Positions 38,426 through 48,359 of a DNA stretch of 64,000 bases are shown one piece after another; the stretch's first letter is position 1; the number at the start of each line of letters is the position of its first letter. The notes under the pieces are model-generated. The model saw only the letters and a list, made by a program, of their open reading frames with translations, had not been told where the DNA came from and did no database searches. This DNA comes from an uncultured Eubacteriales bacterium. GTDB taxonomy: Bacteria > Bacillota > Clostridia > Oscillospirales > Acutalibacteraceae. Where the stretch lies: NCBI GenBank assembly GCA_958417225.1, contig CATZCM010000002.1, positions 72,943 to 136,942 of the forward strand, read 5' to 3'. A program made the position numbers and the translations under genes.

Positions 38426-41400
38426 GAAAAACAAGCACTTTACAAAAGGAGTCGTGGCTTTAGGATTAAGCACATTATGCATAGGGAATTCACTATCGGA
38501 CCTTTTTAAAGCTAGAGCCATACTACCTCGTGAAGCACTGCTTAGTGCATACGAAGAAATAAAAAAGTACCAAGTCGAAATTGACCCCAAATCAAGCTCC
38601 CAGGACAAATCTTTACAAACTGAAGTAGACAAAAACAAGGATAAAGTAAAAACTGCATCAAGTGAGATTCAGCATATAAATGGCAGTAACATAGACTGGG
38701 GATACCTCAGACATCTTGATTTAGCAATCGGCGCTGTACTTGAAAGAACTGGCGTTCTCAATGATATTCGTTTTTTTAACGGATTTATAAAGGAAATAAC
38801 TGTTAATGATAATAATATGCGTCAATTTAAGAACGACAGTGGGATAGGATTAGCGAATGTAATGACTGCTCTATTTCCATCACCAACTGGAGAACTTGCT
38901 GTCGGTAACAACATTGATATGTCCCCCGAACTTATAGCAAAGATATTTGGATTTTTGCATATGCTACGTGAAAGATATACTTGTTTACCACCTGACATAA
39001 ATGCAAAAATAAATAGTTTTATGAACCTTGCCAAAAAACACAATAGAACAAAAGAAAACGTACTACTTCAAGTAAAAAACTTAAGTGACGCCAAGGACGT
39101 ACTTGAAAAAAAATTAGCAGAGTTAAAAGACCTTGAAAAAGAAATTTCAGTTGAACCTACAGAAGATACAGAACAAAAGAGTGAGAAGGAACTAAAAAAG
39201 ATCCAACGCGCTAAAGAAAAAGCTAAGCAAAAAAAAGAAAGTCGGTTGGCAAATATACCAGAAATCCAAACTGCACTTAGTGACATAGATGCATACATAA
39301 AAATAGAAGATTTACTGAATACAAAAGCAGGAGCCAAAAATGTAGTAAGACCAGAAAAAAGAAATACATTTCTAAAATTGCTATACGATTTGTCTGTAAC
39401 AATAAATGATCAGGAAGGGACTGAGGAAACCGCCTCAAACGATCGCCCCCTAAAGCAATATACTGCAGAAAGCATATTACTAGGGTACTTTGTGAAAAAA
39501 TTCGACACGAAAGAGGAAGTAAGCGAATTCTATCGTGCACTACCAGAACAAATAAAGCTTTCAGGGAATAAAACATCTGAGGTAACAAAGGAGGATGCAC
39601 TCTCTGAAGTAAAAAAACTACATGACATGTTAGAAAAGGCCATGCCTAAAAGCAATATCCCGTATTATAGTAAACCACTTTCGAACGGAATCGCTCTACA
39701 AACTACAGTAGAAGGTGATACATGTTATTTTGACAAAGCAAAAAGGTTTGCAGATTGCGTAGACACCTCCGTTCGCCATCTAGTAAACCTCATGACATAC
39801 AATGCTAATGATGAAAAATTCCACCTACCTGGATCTACATGTGATATAACAAATCAAGATCTCGATGAACTTTTAACCGCATATAATCAAAGGAATAAGA
39901 TTAAACACAAATCTGTAAAAGAAAGACTTCACATGTACTATTTGTATCAAAGCCAACAGACTGCAAACAATGGAGATGAACTAACACGAAGTCTATGGAA
40001 TCACGTCATAAGCAACATTTCATCAAAAAACGAAGGAATGTACGATGTTGTATACATGAAGGAAAAAAATGAATTAAGTTCTGGTCTTGTAAACGTATTA
40101 AAAATGTACTATAACTTAGTTTATGCACTTCGAGACGGACAAGACTGTGAAGAGGCTAAGAACGCAATTGACAAAGTTATCACATTAATTAACTCTGCCA
40201 CTGACGACACTTCTAAAATCAATCAAGAGGAGCTAAAAAATATACTTAGCAATGCTTTTAAAGAAACTCTTAAACTTTTTAATGATAAATATGATTTAAA
40301 CATTGATGTAAAAGGTGCTCAAATACAGAAAAAATCCAACTTCAGAAACCCAGCAAAAAATTCTTGGATGGATGTTTTTGGCACAGTGTGTGTAACTGTA
40401 CATGAAAATAATAACGATTTATTTAACTTTGAAATTGAACAACAAATAGGCCATGGTGCAACATTATGCAATATTCAGGATGAAATTACACTTAACGAAG
40501 AGGAAAAACATTTACTTGAAAATGAATATGCAGCACTTCTATATGACTATTCAAATCAACCTACTTACCTCAAAACTACCCCACACGCAATGTATCATAA
40601 ATCTGCTACTGGATTCATTTCAAGGATTGATGCATTAAACCAATACTATGAAAAAATAGGACGCTGGATAGCCGAAAATAACATAATTATGCTATCCGAA
40701 GATATAGTAAACATATCTTACAATGACATTGACAACACAAATCTATTAGTAAATTATATGAATAAGAAGATACCGTTAGTTGAGTGGACAATTAATTCCG
40801 CATTTAGCACCATCGACTACTGGGTACCTCAAAAAATTGTTTTATGGTATGTGCTTAACGTACTTTCAAACACCAATATGAAATGTGAAAACTTTGAAAA
40901 AATACAAAACAAAACAATTGAAAAATACAAAATATTCCTTGAAATTTTAAAAAAGAAAGAACTCAGTGTTTCAGATATAGATACATTAAAATCTTTTAAT
41001 TATAGCGAATTTCAAGTAAACAGCCCATACGGGTGTATGATTGATCGCATGGTAACCTCAAGCAATGAGGTCGTTGAAAAATGTATTGAAAATTTGGATA
41101 TATTCCCGGATTCATTTGGAGAGAAACTTGCCCAAACCAATCGCTGGGACATGGTAGAAAAACTTTTGGAAAAACACGATCTGTTTAATAAAATGGCTAT
41201 AATTCTAGCTCAACACGAACAATTTGATCTCCTACTTAAATTTAAAGAACATCTGAATTTTAACGCTCCAGTGAGTATAAGCAATAATTATATGTCTACA
41301 TATAATTATTTAGAAAGTCTTATTAAAGACCCTGAACTTAAAAAAAAGCTTTTTCCAAATTTAAATGAGTTGATTTTAAAAGAAGGCAAACTTACCCTAG

Positions 41401-42320
41401 ATGATATGAGTGCAATAACAAAAAATGAATTTATCAATAATAAAGACCTAATCAAAAGATGCGCCAAAGACTTAAGTGATGAGGATTTTGCTACTTTAAT
41501 CAATAGATATAAACTCTCAGACTCTTCAATTGACTATGTATTAACTGTCACTTTGAAACTTCAGCAACTAGGTAAAACTCAACTCCTTTTAGATAACACT
41601 TCAAATACAAATGGAACTATATTTAAAAATATTATCAACTCCGGTGACAAAAACGTAATTAAAACCTATATTGAAAAACTTGATACCCATTACTGCCGTA
41701 TATCATTTGAAAGCATAGATGCCCTCTTCAAATTAGGAGATAAGGAGTTAATTCAATTTTGGGCTAAAAAAATTCAAAACTCTTATACAGATATATATGA
41801 AAATCAAACACTAATATCAACTTACATTCGAAACGTAATGCATGATGAAAAAATTGCAGATCTTATCAACCCTATGGGAAAAGTGTTTCAAAAAATAATG
41901 GATGAAAAAAAACTTGACAGCATTCCTGTATACGACGACGTAAATAAGTATTTTGAAATTCATGAGGGCATTTCAATAGCAATGAATGCTATTAAATATC
42001 TAAGCGATGAAGATTTCAAACTTTTTTTAGAGGAAAGACTTCCACTTGAAAAAGTACGTGGCAAAAATTTATTTAATCAGCCCATTGAACCTAGTGGAGG
42101 AAATTTTGTTATGTGGACTTTACTTAGTTCCACTCAAAAAGGTCTTACTATATTAGATTATATTCCAAAAGGAGAAATCGATAGAAATTCCTTTACTTGG
42201 ATGAATGGAAATATACTTGACAATTTCGACTCTTTATATTTTGAATCACATGCTGAGTATGACAGCGAAGAAATTAATGCTCTAAAGAAAAAACTTCACC
42301 AAATGGGACTTTTAGATTAA
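38424..42320 (+). CDS. Giant secreted paralog 4 (unknown family)
   Basis: 1298 residues, the longest paralog. Signal peptide about 1-33. The candidate catalytic-looking residues are C445 (FADCVDTSVRH) and H677 (IEQQIGHGATLC). Between them lie KSVKERLHMYYLYQ and GMYDVVYMKEKNELSSGLVNVLKMYYNL, conserved in all four copies. The C-terminal third has helical repeat-like units (RWDMVEKLLEKHD; INSGDKNVIKTYIEKL; FKLGDKELIQFWAKKI). The N-terminal ~60% is nearly identical to paralog 3, which suggests recent duplication or gene conversion. AAGGAG precedes the ATG. It converges on trpB. Function unknown. Confidence 0.87.
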   Translation: MKNKHFTKGVVALGLSTLCIGNSLSDLFKARAILPREALLSAYEEIKKYQVEIDPKSSSQDKSLQTEVDKNKDKVKTASSEIQHINGSNIDWGYLRHLDLAIGAVLERTGVLNDIRFFNGFIKEITVNDNNMRQFKNDSGIGLANVMTALFPSPTGELAVGNNIDMSPELIAKIFGFLHMLRERYTCLPPDINAKINSFMNLAKKHNRTKENVLLQVKNLSDAKDVLEKKLAELKDLEKEISVEPTEDTEQKSEKELKKIQRAKEKAKQKKESRLANIPEIQTALSDIDAYIKIEDLLNTKAGAKNVVRPEKRNTFLKLLYDLSVTINDQEGTEETASNDRPLKQYTAESILLGYFVKKFDTKEEVSEFYRALPEQIKLSGNKTSEVTKEDALSEVKKLHDMLEKAMPKSNIPYYSKPLSNGIALQTTVEGDTCYFDKAKRFADCVDTSVRHLVNLMTYNANDEKFHLPGSTCDITNQDLDELLTAYNQRNKIKHKSVKERLHMYYLYQSQQTANNGDELTRSLWNHVISNISSKNEGMYDVVYMKEKNELSSGLVNVLKMYYNLVYALRDGQDCEEAKNAIDKVITLINSATDDTSKINQEELKNILSNAFKETLKLFNDKYDLNIDVKGAQIQKKSNFRNPAKNSWMDVFGTVCVTVHENNNDLFNFEIEQQIGHGATLCNIQDEITLNEEEKHLLENEYAALLYDYSNQPTYLKTTPHAMYHKSATGFISRIDALNQYYEKIGRWIAENNIIMLSEDIVNISYNDIDNTNLLVNYMNKKIPLVEWTINSAFSTIDYWVPQKIVLWYVLNVLSNTNMKCENFEKIQNKTIEKYKIFLEILKKKELSVSDIDTLKSFNYSEFQVNSPYGCMIDRMVTSSNEVVEKCIENLDIFPDSFGEKLAQTNRWDMVEKLLEKHDLFNKMAIILAQHEQFDLLLKFKEHLNFNAPVSISNNYMSTYNYLESLIKDPELKKKLFPNLNELILKEGKLTLDDMSAITKNEFINNKDLIKRCAKDLSDEDFATLINRYKLSDSSIDYVLTVTLKLQQLGKTQLLLDNTSNTNGTIFKNIINSGDKNVIKTYIEKLDTHYCRISFESIDALFKLGDKELIQFWAKKIQNSYTDIYENQTLISTYIRNVMHDEKIADLINPMGKVFQKIMDEKKLDSIPVYDDVNKYFEIHEGISIAMNAIKYLSDEDFKLFLEERLPLEKVRGKNLFNQPIEPSGGNFVMWTLLSSTQKGLTILDYIPKGEIDRNSFTWMNGNILDNFDSLYFESHAEYDSEEINALKKKLHQMGLLD

Positions 42321-42369
42321 AATATTAAATCAAAATATCAACAACAATTTTGACATCAACTAAGTAAAA

Positions 42370-42404
42370 ACACAGTGTAACATTTCGTTTTGGCTACACT
42401 GTGT
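42370..42404. terminator. Bidirectional-looking hairpin between paralog 4 and trpB
   Basis: ACACAGTGTA and TACACTGTGT form a perfect 10-bp stem with a 15-base loop, between the two convergent stop codons. The left flank is A-rich (good for trpB on the minus strand); the right T run is weak. Confidence 0.65.
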
Positions 42405-42413
42405 CTCTATATA

Positions 42414-43631
42414 TTATCTAATACCATACTTTTCAATAATGTAATCCATGTCTTTATCTCCTCTACCTGATAGATTAATAAGAATAGACCCTTTTCCCAT
42501 CGTCTTTGCGAGTTTCATCCCATAAGCCACAGCATGTGAACTTTCAATTGCTGGAATAATACCTTCCATCCGCGATAACTCAAAAAAAGCATTAATAGTT
42601 TCCTCATCACTTACCACATCGTATTTAACTCTACCGATATCATGCAAAAAGGCATGTTCAGGTCCACACGATGGATAATCCAACCCACTCGCTACAGAAT
42701 ATACAGGTGCAGGTTTCCCAAACTCATCCTTTAACATAATACTGTTAAATCCATGCATTATACCCTCTTCACCATAAGTAAGGCTAGCTGCATGGTCGCC
42801 CATTTTGATTCCTCTACCAAGAGGTTCCACACCGTAAATTTCCACAAGGTCATTGAGAAATCCAGAAAATAACCCTATTGCATTTGATCCACCTCCCACG
42901 CAAGCAACAACTGCATCAGGAAGTTCTCCTGTCATTTCAATAAACTGCTCCCTCGCTTCAATTCCAACAACACTTTGAAAGTCACGGACCATCATCGGAA
43001 ACGGATGAGGTCCAACTACAGAACCAATACAATAAATTGCATCTTTGTACTCCTCGCAGTATGCCATAAAAGCAGCATCCACCGCTTCCTTCAAGGTTGC
43101 AAGACCGTCTGTCACTTCAATAACCCTCGCTCCAAGAATTTTCATTCTAGCAACATTGGGAGCCTGTTTCTTAATATCAACTGATCCCATGTAAATGTCG
43201 CACTTTAATCCAAAATATGCCGCAGCAGTAGCAAGCGCTACTCCATGCTGCCCCGCACCGGTTTCCGCGATAACCTTCTTTTTGCCCATGTACTTAGCAA
43301 GCAATGCCTCTCCCATACAATGATTAAGTTTATGTGCTCCCGTATGATTCAAATCCTCTCGTTTTACATAAAGTTGTACATTACCTATTTTTTCGGACAG
43401 CCTTTCTAAATATGAAATCGGTGTAGGTCTACCCTGAAATTCCTTGCGAATACGACGTAATTCACTGACAAAATTTGAAGATTTACAAATTGTTTGATAC
43501 GCTTGATTTATTTCGTCCATTGCAATCTTTAGTTCTTGGGGAATGTACGATCCTCCGTACTTACCAAAATAGCCATTTTCATCAGGATAGTTTTTAAAAT
43601 AATTATTGAATTCAATACCACTAAATTTCAT
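42414..43631 (-). CDS. trpB: Tryptophan synthase beta chain
   Basis: A 405-residue PLP enzyme that condenses indole with L-serine to make L-tryptophan, normally in complex with TrpA. It shows the PLP-lysine motif HTGAHK (K101), [13 protein letters not shown], the phosphate-binding [12 protein letters not shown], and [13 protein letters not shown], so it is the classical TrpB1 type. I prefer ATG 43631 because GGAGG lies eight bases before it; TTG 43646 and ATG 43637 overlap or crowd that site. No trpA or other trp gene is adjacent. A tryptophan T-box precedes it, so it is induced when tRNA-Trp is uncharged. The arrangement suggests use of imported indole (inference). Confidence 0.95.
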   Translation of the reverse strand: MKFSGIEFNNYFKNYPDENGYFGKYGGSYIPQELKIAMDEINQAYQTICKSSNFVSELRRIRKEFQGRPTPISYLERLSEKIGNVQLYVKREDLNHTGAHKLNHCMGEALLAKYMGKKKVIAETGAGQHGVALATAAAYFGLKCDIYMGSVDIKKQAPNVARMKILGARVIEVTDGLATLKEAVDAAFMAYCEEYKDAIYCIGSVVGPHPFPMMVRDFQSVVGIEAREQFIEMTGELPDAVVACVGGGSNAIGLFSGFLNDLVEIYGVEPLGRGIKMGDHAASLTYGEEGIMHGFNSIMLKDEFGKPAPVYSVASGLDYPSCGPEHAFLHDIGRVKYDVVSDEETINAFFELSRMEGIIPAIESSHAVAYGMKLAKTMGKGSILINLSGRGDKDMDYIIEKYGIR

Positions 43632-43811
43632 TTTCATTTCCTCCAAATATATAGTTTATGTTATTTTTAATTTAGTATATACTCTCGTATCAAATTTTTG
43701 TAATCGGCGCACACTGCGCCACCAACGCTTTATCCTCATTTTGTTTCCTCCATTCTAAAAATAAGAAAGACCCCTTTAACTTAAATATTAATGTCAAAGA
43801 AGTCTTGATAA

Positions 43812-44090
43812 ACAAAACGTCCTCGACAGAAATATACACTCTGTCAAGGACGAATAAATACAACACTATTCGCGGTGCCACCTTGATTCACGGACTGATC
43901 CGTGCGCTTAGCAGGATACCAACATATCCCCGACAACTAACGTATGCCAACACGTTGCAGAATACTCTGGGTGGTTAGCCCATTTGACTGCACCCTCAGC
44001 GGTCCATTTGACAACTTGTTTCTTACCTGATTCTCAGCATCGCAGGCTCTCTGTAAAGGCATCATTGCCGTTATCTCCGCTTCAACGGTT
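43812..44090 (-). promoter_or_regulatory. T-box riboswitch upstream of trpB (tryptophan type)
   Basis: Minus-strand leader. It begins with a CCGTT/AACGG stem I base (44068-44088), has an AGAGA-type bulge and a specifier region containing UGGA (a Trp codon followed by A), and carries the T-box core AAGGTGGCACCGCG (43871-43884), whose GGCA/UGGC part pairs with the tRNA end. A terminator hairpin follows (43818-43852, CGTCCTTGACAG with CTGTCGAGGACG), then TTTTGTTT. Uncharged tRNA-Trp should favour the antiterminator and trpB expression. Confidence 0.9.
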
Positions 44091-44221
44091 TGAAGTATGA
44101 ATTATTTAATTTTTCAAATAACGTGGGCTTTTTGTTTAAAAAAACAATAAACTTAATGCAATAGACCATTACACAGTTACTATGTTTTTGTTTCACATCA
44201 CCCATACTTAAATTATTTTAT

Positions 44222-44250
44222 ATTATACTACTATTTTATGCTGTTGTCAA
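44222..44250 (-). promoter_or_regulatory. Sigma-A promoter of the T-box/trpB transcript
   Basis: On the minus strand TTGACA and TATAAT are exactly 17 bases apart, about 130 bases before the T-box stem I. The 44251-44487 stretch beyond it holds no gene I can support. Confidence 0.85.
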
Positions 44251-44487
44251 TACTCTGGTGTATTTTTTTCACAATCTGCATATTAGTAACGCCCAAGGCA
44301 ATTTGATGTACAATACATAAAAAAGAAAAATTCTACTGATTTATCTACCATCCAATAAATATTGATAAGTGCCACAAAACGTCAGCATAAACCGAATACA
44401 CCTTACCATCTAACTAAACTTTATTACGAACAGCAGCTATCGAAAATAATAGATGTTGTTCACATCGTCAGGATTATATAAAAATTA

Positions 44488-45369
44488 TTATTTAAATATT
44501 CTTCTTGTATTTTTAACTACGTTTCCACACATAATTTGCTCTAAGTTAGCACTTTTAAATTCCGCTTCGGTAAACGCATTCATAACATCATTTTTATTTT
44601 TAATGTCGAACACTGCTTCAAACACATCATCCATCTTTGTTACATTTAAAAGCAATTTTTCATTTTCTTTTGTAAGTTGATCAGTTTTCCCCCTAATTAA
44701 GCAATGAGATAATAAAACATTTTCAACTGTATCATTAAATACCAGACTTCCATCATCCATCAAAATAATTCTATCCGCAATTTTCTCTATATCCGATGTT
44801 ATATGTGAAGAAAACAACACCCCTACACCACTATCGGCCAAATCCTTTAACATATCAATAAGTTCACTACGTGCTATCGGATCTAACCCATTAGTCGGTT
44901 CATCCAAAATCAAAAGTTCTGCATGATGTGATAAGGCAAGTGCTATAGAAAATTTTGCTTTCATACCAGTAGAAAGCTTAGATATCTTCTGCTTTAGAGG
45001 CAATTTAAATATTTCAATTAAATTTTGGAAAATTTCCTCGTCCCACTTCGAATATCCTTTAGAATAAATTTTCTTCATTTGATTTAAACTAATTTCCTGA
45101 TAAAAATAATCATCTACAAAAACAAATCCCATTCGATCTCTTATAAACCCCTCGTTTTGTGAAGATATTTTCTCACCATTAAAATAAATATCCCCTGCAT
45201 CTCGAATGGTCAAACCCGCTAAAATTTTAATTGTAGTAGTTTTACCAGATCCATTGACTCCTACAACTCCTACGATAGACCCCTTATTTACCGAAAAAGA
45301 AATATCATTTAACGTAAATGTCTCATAATTTTTCATAAGACCGCTTACACGTAAAATTTCCTCTGCCAC
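44488..45369 (-). CDS. ABC transporter ATP-binding protein
   Basis: A 293-residue ATPase with Walker A GVNGSGKTT (about residues 37-45), signature LSTGMKAKFSIALAL, Walker B LLILDEPTNGLD and the switch histidine in LFSSHI. It resembles the ABC-2 export type (YtrB/CcmA-like). The start is GTG 45369 behind AGGAGGG. It overlaps no neighbour but lies 12 bases after the first permease-like gene, last in a PadR-led operon. The exporter probably moves a lipid or peptide, or confers antibiotic/bacteriocin tolerance; the substrate is unknown. Confidence 0.9.
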   Translation of the reverse strand: MAEEILRVSGLMKNYETFTLNDISFSVNKGSIVGVVGVNGSGKTTTIKILAGLTIRDAGDIYFNGEKISSQNEGFIRDRMGFVFVDDYFYQEISLNQMKKIYSKGYSKWDEEIFQNLIEIFKLPLKQKISKLSTGMKAKFSIALALSHHAELLILDEPTNGLDPIARSELIDMLKDLADSGVGVLFSSHITSDIEKIADRIILMDDGSLVFNDTVENVLLSHCLIRGKTDQLTKENEKLLLNVTKMDDVFEAVFDIKNKNDVMNAFTEAEFKSANLEQIMCGNVVKNTRRIFK

Positions 45370-45381
45370 AATAAATCCCTC

Positions 45382-46002
45382 CTACAAATCTTTTTTCATA
45401 TAAAACATTCTCGACATTAAAATGGAAATAATCATAGATAATATCGAAATTATAACACATATCCCAAAAACCAGCAGTGTATTGTGCATCTGTAGAAAAT
45501 AATTTATTTCCTTATGAGTTTGAAAAGCCACCAAAAAAGCTATTCCAGATCCTAATGAAAAAAAGGACATTTTGACACATAAGCTGAATGGAACAACGAG
45601 CAACAAAAAAATCCACAATAAAAACAAATCCATTATAAAGTCAGCAAAATTAAAATTGAATGTATCAAAGTAAAGCATAACAAAAAAAATTAAATTGCAC
45701 ATAAAGCTCAACAGCAAAGTTATCCCAAACGCAAAATACCTTTCCTTGATTATATCCTGCCGGGTATACGACGCTGAAATAAGTAAATTCACACTGTGAT
45801 TTTTGTTCTCCAGCAAATAATAAATCCAAAATACAAAAATAGTAAAAACTAATGTCAAATTAAAAATTATATCTACTGACAAAAGTTTCGCTCCAAACAA
45901 CCTAATCCCTAATAAACTCAGTATACCGTACAACAACGAAACCACGATATTTTTTTTATGTACGATAAAATCCTTTTCCAATAAATCAAGGATATTTTTC
46001 AT
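45382..46002 (-). CDS. ABC-2-type permease-like membrane protein (1)
   Basis: A 206-residue hydrophobic protein with about six membrane segments (VVSLLYGILSLLGIRLF; LTLVFTIFVFWIYYLL; LLSFMCNLIFFVMLYF; ILMSRMFYM at the end). The cytosolic stretch with SASYTRQDIIKERY is typical of ABC-2 permeases. ATG 46002 is preferred because AAGGGG lies eight bases upstream; GTG 46011 overlaps that site. It lies between a second permease-like gene and the ATPase, so the two permeases and the ATPase probably form one exporter. Confidence 0.8.
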   Translation of the reverse strand: MKNILDLLEKDFIVHKKNIVVSLLYGILSLLGIRLFGAKLLSVDIIFNLTLVFTIFVFWIYYLLENKNHSVNLLISASYTRQDIIKERYFAFGITLLLSFMCNLIFFVMLYFDTFNFNFADFIMDLFLLWIFLLLVVPFSLCVKMSFFSLGSGIAFLVAFQTHKEINYFLQMHNTLLVFGICVIISILSMIISILMSRMFYMKKDL

Positions 46003-46020
46003 ATGCTTCACCCCTTTACT

Positions 46021-46659
46021 TTATAAATCTCTTTTTTTATATATTTTTATCGAAATAAGAATCGACACCACAATAGCAACAATTGATAGAAATAAATAAA
46101 TTATAGATGCAAAAGGCACATTTGATAAAAATTTTAAACCCCCACACATTTGTATAAGTATAACCAAGCACTGTATCAGAACTAAAATAAATATACTGTT
46201 TACATTACTAAAGAATCTAAATGTAAAAGGAAGGCCACAAGCAACTTGCAGGCAAATACAAAATATTACACAAGAAACATCTACTAGACTCCAACACATA
46301 AAATTAGCGTTACTTATTCCAAATGAAACATATCCTAACAAAAGTGGAAAAAGGGCCACACATAAAGTTGAAAACGCTCTAGAAATAATAATATCATTTC
46401 TAGTATATCTTGTCGTAGTTATAAGCGATATACATTTACATTTAATATCCAAAAACCATATAAGTACTAACAACATCATGCTTGAATCATAGCTTATCAC
46501 AGAAAGCATCAATAAAACAAATGTCGGTTCTGAAGAGCTCGAGCTTACACAAAGACCAAATATGTTATTTAGAACAAATAACATAATCACTACTATTTTC
46601 GGCAAATAATAAATCTCATAAAACAATAACTTTCTATATTTTTTTATATTGGAAAGCAT
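46021..46659 (-). CDS. ABC-2-type permease-like membrane protein (2)
   Basis: A 212-residue hydrophobic protein of about six membrane segments. It shares the TTRYTRNDIIISRAF element with the neighbouring permease (there SYTRQDIIKERYF), so they are distant paralogs and a likely heterodimer. The upstream in-frame extension to 46728 is unlikely; ATG 46659 has AAGGTGG just before it. It precedes the other permease by 18 bases. Confidence 0.8.
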   Translation of the reverse strand: MLSNIKKYRKLLFYEIYYLPKIVVIMLFVLNNIFGLCVSSSSSEPTFVLLMLSVISYDSSMMLLVLIWFLDIKCKCISLITTTRYTRNDIIISRAFSTLCVALFPLLLGYVSFGISNANFMCWSLVDVSCVIFCICLQVACGLPFTFRFFSNVNSIFILVLIQCLVILIQMCGGLKFLSNVPFASIIYLFLSIVAIVVSILISIKIYKKRDL

Positions 46660-46807
46660 TTTAAACCACCTTACCTTTACTAATTCACATAAAGTTAATC
46701 GCACAACATAGTTTCTACATATACACATTAAATTCTACATTTATCTTAATATCCTATTTTCATGTTCAATTAGAATTTGTCAATTAATAATAAACTTTAA
46801 TTCATGT

Positions 46808-47362
46808 CTACTCTCGAAGTAATCGTTCTTTATTTAACTCGTCTTTTTTGCCATTACATACCCCTACGTTATAAGAAAAAAATGCAGCCATTATTACTGA
46901 TACAAACATATCAATTGCAAAAAGTGTTTTATATAAACTAGTATTGTCTTCATTAAAAAGTGGCATGTATACAACTATATTTAACAACGTAGTAAGTATA
47001 AAAAGTATAACTAAGTTTAATGAAAATCTAGAAATTCGCTTCAAATGTTCAATTCTAGAATCTATATCGGAAAAAATATCAAATGTCCCTGTTACTGATT
47101 TTTTTCGGAAGTAATGCCAATTTCCCAAAAGGCCAATAAATTCAGCTCCCGTTTCCTCCATAAAGGTTACATAAGCTTTCTCACGTTTATGCAGTTCCAA
47201 TCGAATAGTATATTCTCCAGGTTCACTCCGCACAAAACAATACACTCCAAACCGGATTTTATCAAGCACCCAACCTTTGAGTGCCATTTCGTTTAGCCAC
47301 TTTTCCTCCTTTTCAAAATTCCATAAAGCAAATGTCTTAATCACTGTCATTTTTCGTTTCAT
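46808..47362 (-). CDS. DUF2812 domain membrane protein
   Basis: 184 residues. The N-terminal ~90 residues form the DUF2812 domain (FEKEEKWLNEMALKGWVLDK, then YTIRLELHKREKAYVTFMEE), followed by two membrane segments (about 110-130 and 145-165). DUF2812 proteins commonly sit next to PadR regulators in Firmicutes and are thought to sense the cell envelope or act with the regulator; the mechanism is unknown. The gene overlaps the PadR gene by 26 bases, which indicates translational coupling. GGGGAGGATTTGG precedes ATG 47362. Confidence 0.85.
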   Translation of the reverse strand: MKRKMTVIKTFALWNFEKEEKWLNEMALKGWVLDKIRFGVYCFVRSEPGEYTIRLELHKREKAYVTFMEETGAEFIGLLGNWHYFRKKSVTGTFDIFSDIDSRIEHLKRISRFSLNLVILFILTTLLNIVVYMPLFNEDNTSLYKTLFAIDMFVSVIMAAFFSYNVGVCNGKKDELNKERLLRE

Positions 47363-47678
47363 CCAAATCCTCCCCTAAAACCAATTTACCATTATTAACT
47401 AACTCCTCTAACCGAAAAACTTCACCTTTCAGCACACGAAGCCCTTCATTTGTTAGTTTGTAACCATTTCGGCGACTCCCATCTTCCTCCGGCAATGCTT
47501 CAATCCACCCCTTATTGTACAAATTGTTCAATGCTCCATACAGAGTGCCCGCTGCTAACCTAACTCTTCCTTTAGATAAATTTTCCGTCTGCCTCATAAT
47601 TCCATATCCATGTCGTGGTACATAAAGCGATAACAAAATATAATAAACTGCTTCAGTTAATACGATGTGGTCATTCAA
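47337..47678 (-). CDS. PadR family transcriptional regulator
   Basis: A 113-residue winged-helix repressor. It has the PadR recognition region LSLYVPRHGYGIMRQTENLSK and the wing GTLYGALNNLYNKGWIE, with a short C-terminal helix. PadR proteins dimerise and repress export or stress genes until a ligand binds. The start is TTG 47678 with AGGAGGTGATATC in front; the nearby ATG is in another frame. It is first in the operon PadR-DUF2812-permease-permease-ATPase and probably autoregulates it. Confidence 0.9.
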   Translation of the reverse strand: MNDHIVLTEAVYYILLSLYVPRHGYGIMRQTENLSKGRVRLAAGTLYGALNNLYNKGWIEALPEEDGSRRNGYKLTNEGLRVLKGEVFRLEELVNNGKLVLGEDLDETKNDSD

Positions 47679-47756
47679 GATATCACCTCCTAAACACTAA
47701 ATTCACATACATTAATCATAAAATCAAAAGTAACTCCGAACACTTTATGCCATACA

Positions 47757-47784
47757 AACATAAATCACTACAAATAAATGTCAA
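47757..47784 (-). promoter_or_regulatory. Probable promoter of the PadR operon
   Basis: On the minus strand TTGACA is followed after 16 bases by TATGTT, about 80 bases before TTG 47678. The -10 box is imperfect. Confidence 0.5.
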
Positions 47785-48063
47785 TCATTATATTGTTTTG
47801 AACAAAAGCGTATCAATTTTGTCTAGCGTTTATTTTGTAATCAATAACACTAATGGCATAAAAAACATGGATTATTGAAAAATACGGCATACTTTGTCCA
47901 GCTTTGATACGCGAAATGCCAATTACTTTTTTTAGCAAATTTCCATGTTCTATATTTCCTCGTCATAACAAAACCTTCTATGATATTTAATTATATTGTA
48001 CCATAAAAAATTCTTCTTTGCCACTATCCGTTTTTTTATGGATAAGTGTACAAGTGAAAATAG

Positions 48064-48183
48064 AGCAGAAATATAAGAAAAATTATAGACTTACATAATA
48101 AGATTGATAAACAAAGAAGTGAAATTAAGCAATTAAAAATGAAAAATGAATTAATGAGGGATTTTTCCAAGTTTGTTGAATGA
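48064..48183 (+). pseudogene. Short coiled-coil C-terminal fragment
   Basis: A 39-codon open stretch after TAG and before TGA 48181 reads as a charged helix (NKIDKQRSEIKQLKMKNEL, then MRDFSKFVE). There is no start codon upstream in frame. It may be the tail of a lost gene. The 47785-48063 stretch shows nothing else. Confidence 0.3.
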
Positions 48184-48212
48184 AAGGCTGTGCGTAGTGA
48201 GATAACGAATAA

Positions 48213-48257
48213 AAAACCTGCATCACATGAATATATATTTCATGCGGTACAGGTTTT
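48213..48257 (-). terminator. Cassette-type terminator of the 48360 gene
   Basis: AAAACCTGCATCACATGAAT pairs with ATTTCATGCGGTACAGGTTTT; an inverted copy of the hairpin at 15333. Confidence 0.75.
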
Positions 48258-48359
48258 CGTATTACTTATGGTTAGATTAGCTTTTATGTACAGAGTTTTA
48301 AAAAATTGATAGTTATTCTTTAAATTGAATATATATTTTATTTCTTTTAATCTTTATGA

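Noticed and set aside
43690..43881. Small open frame on the minus strand before trpB
   Set aside because: It overlaps the T-box terminator and core and has no RBS, so the RNA element explains the region.
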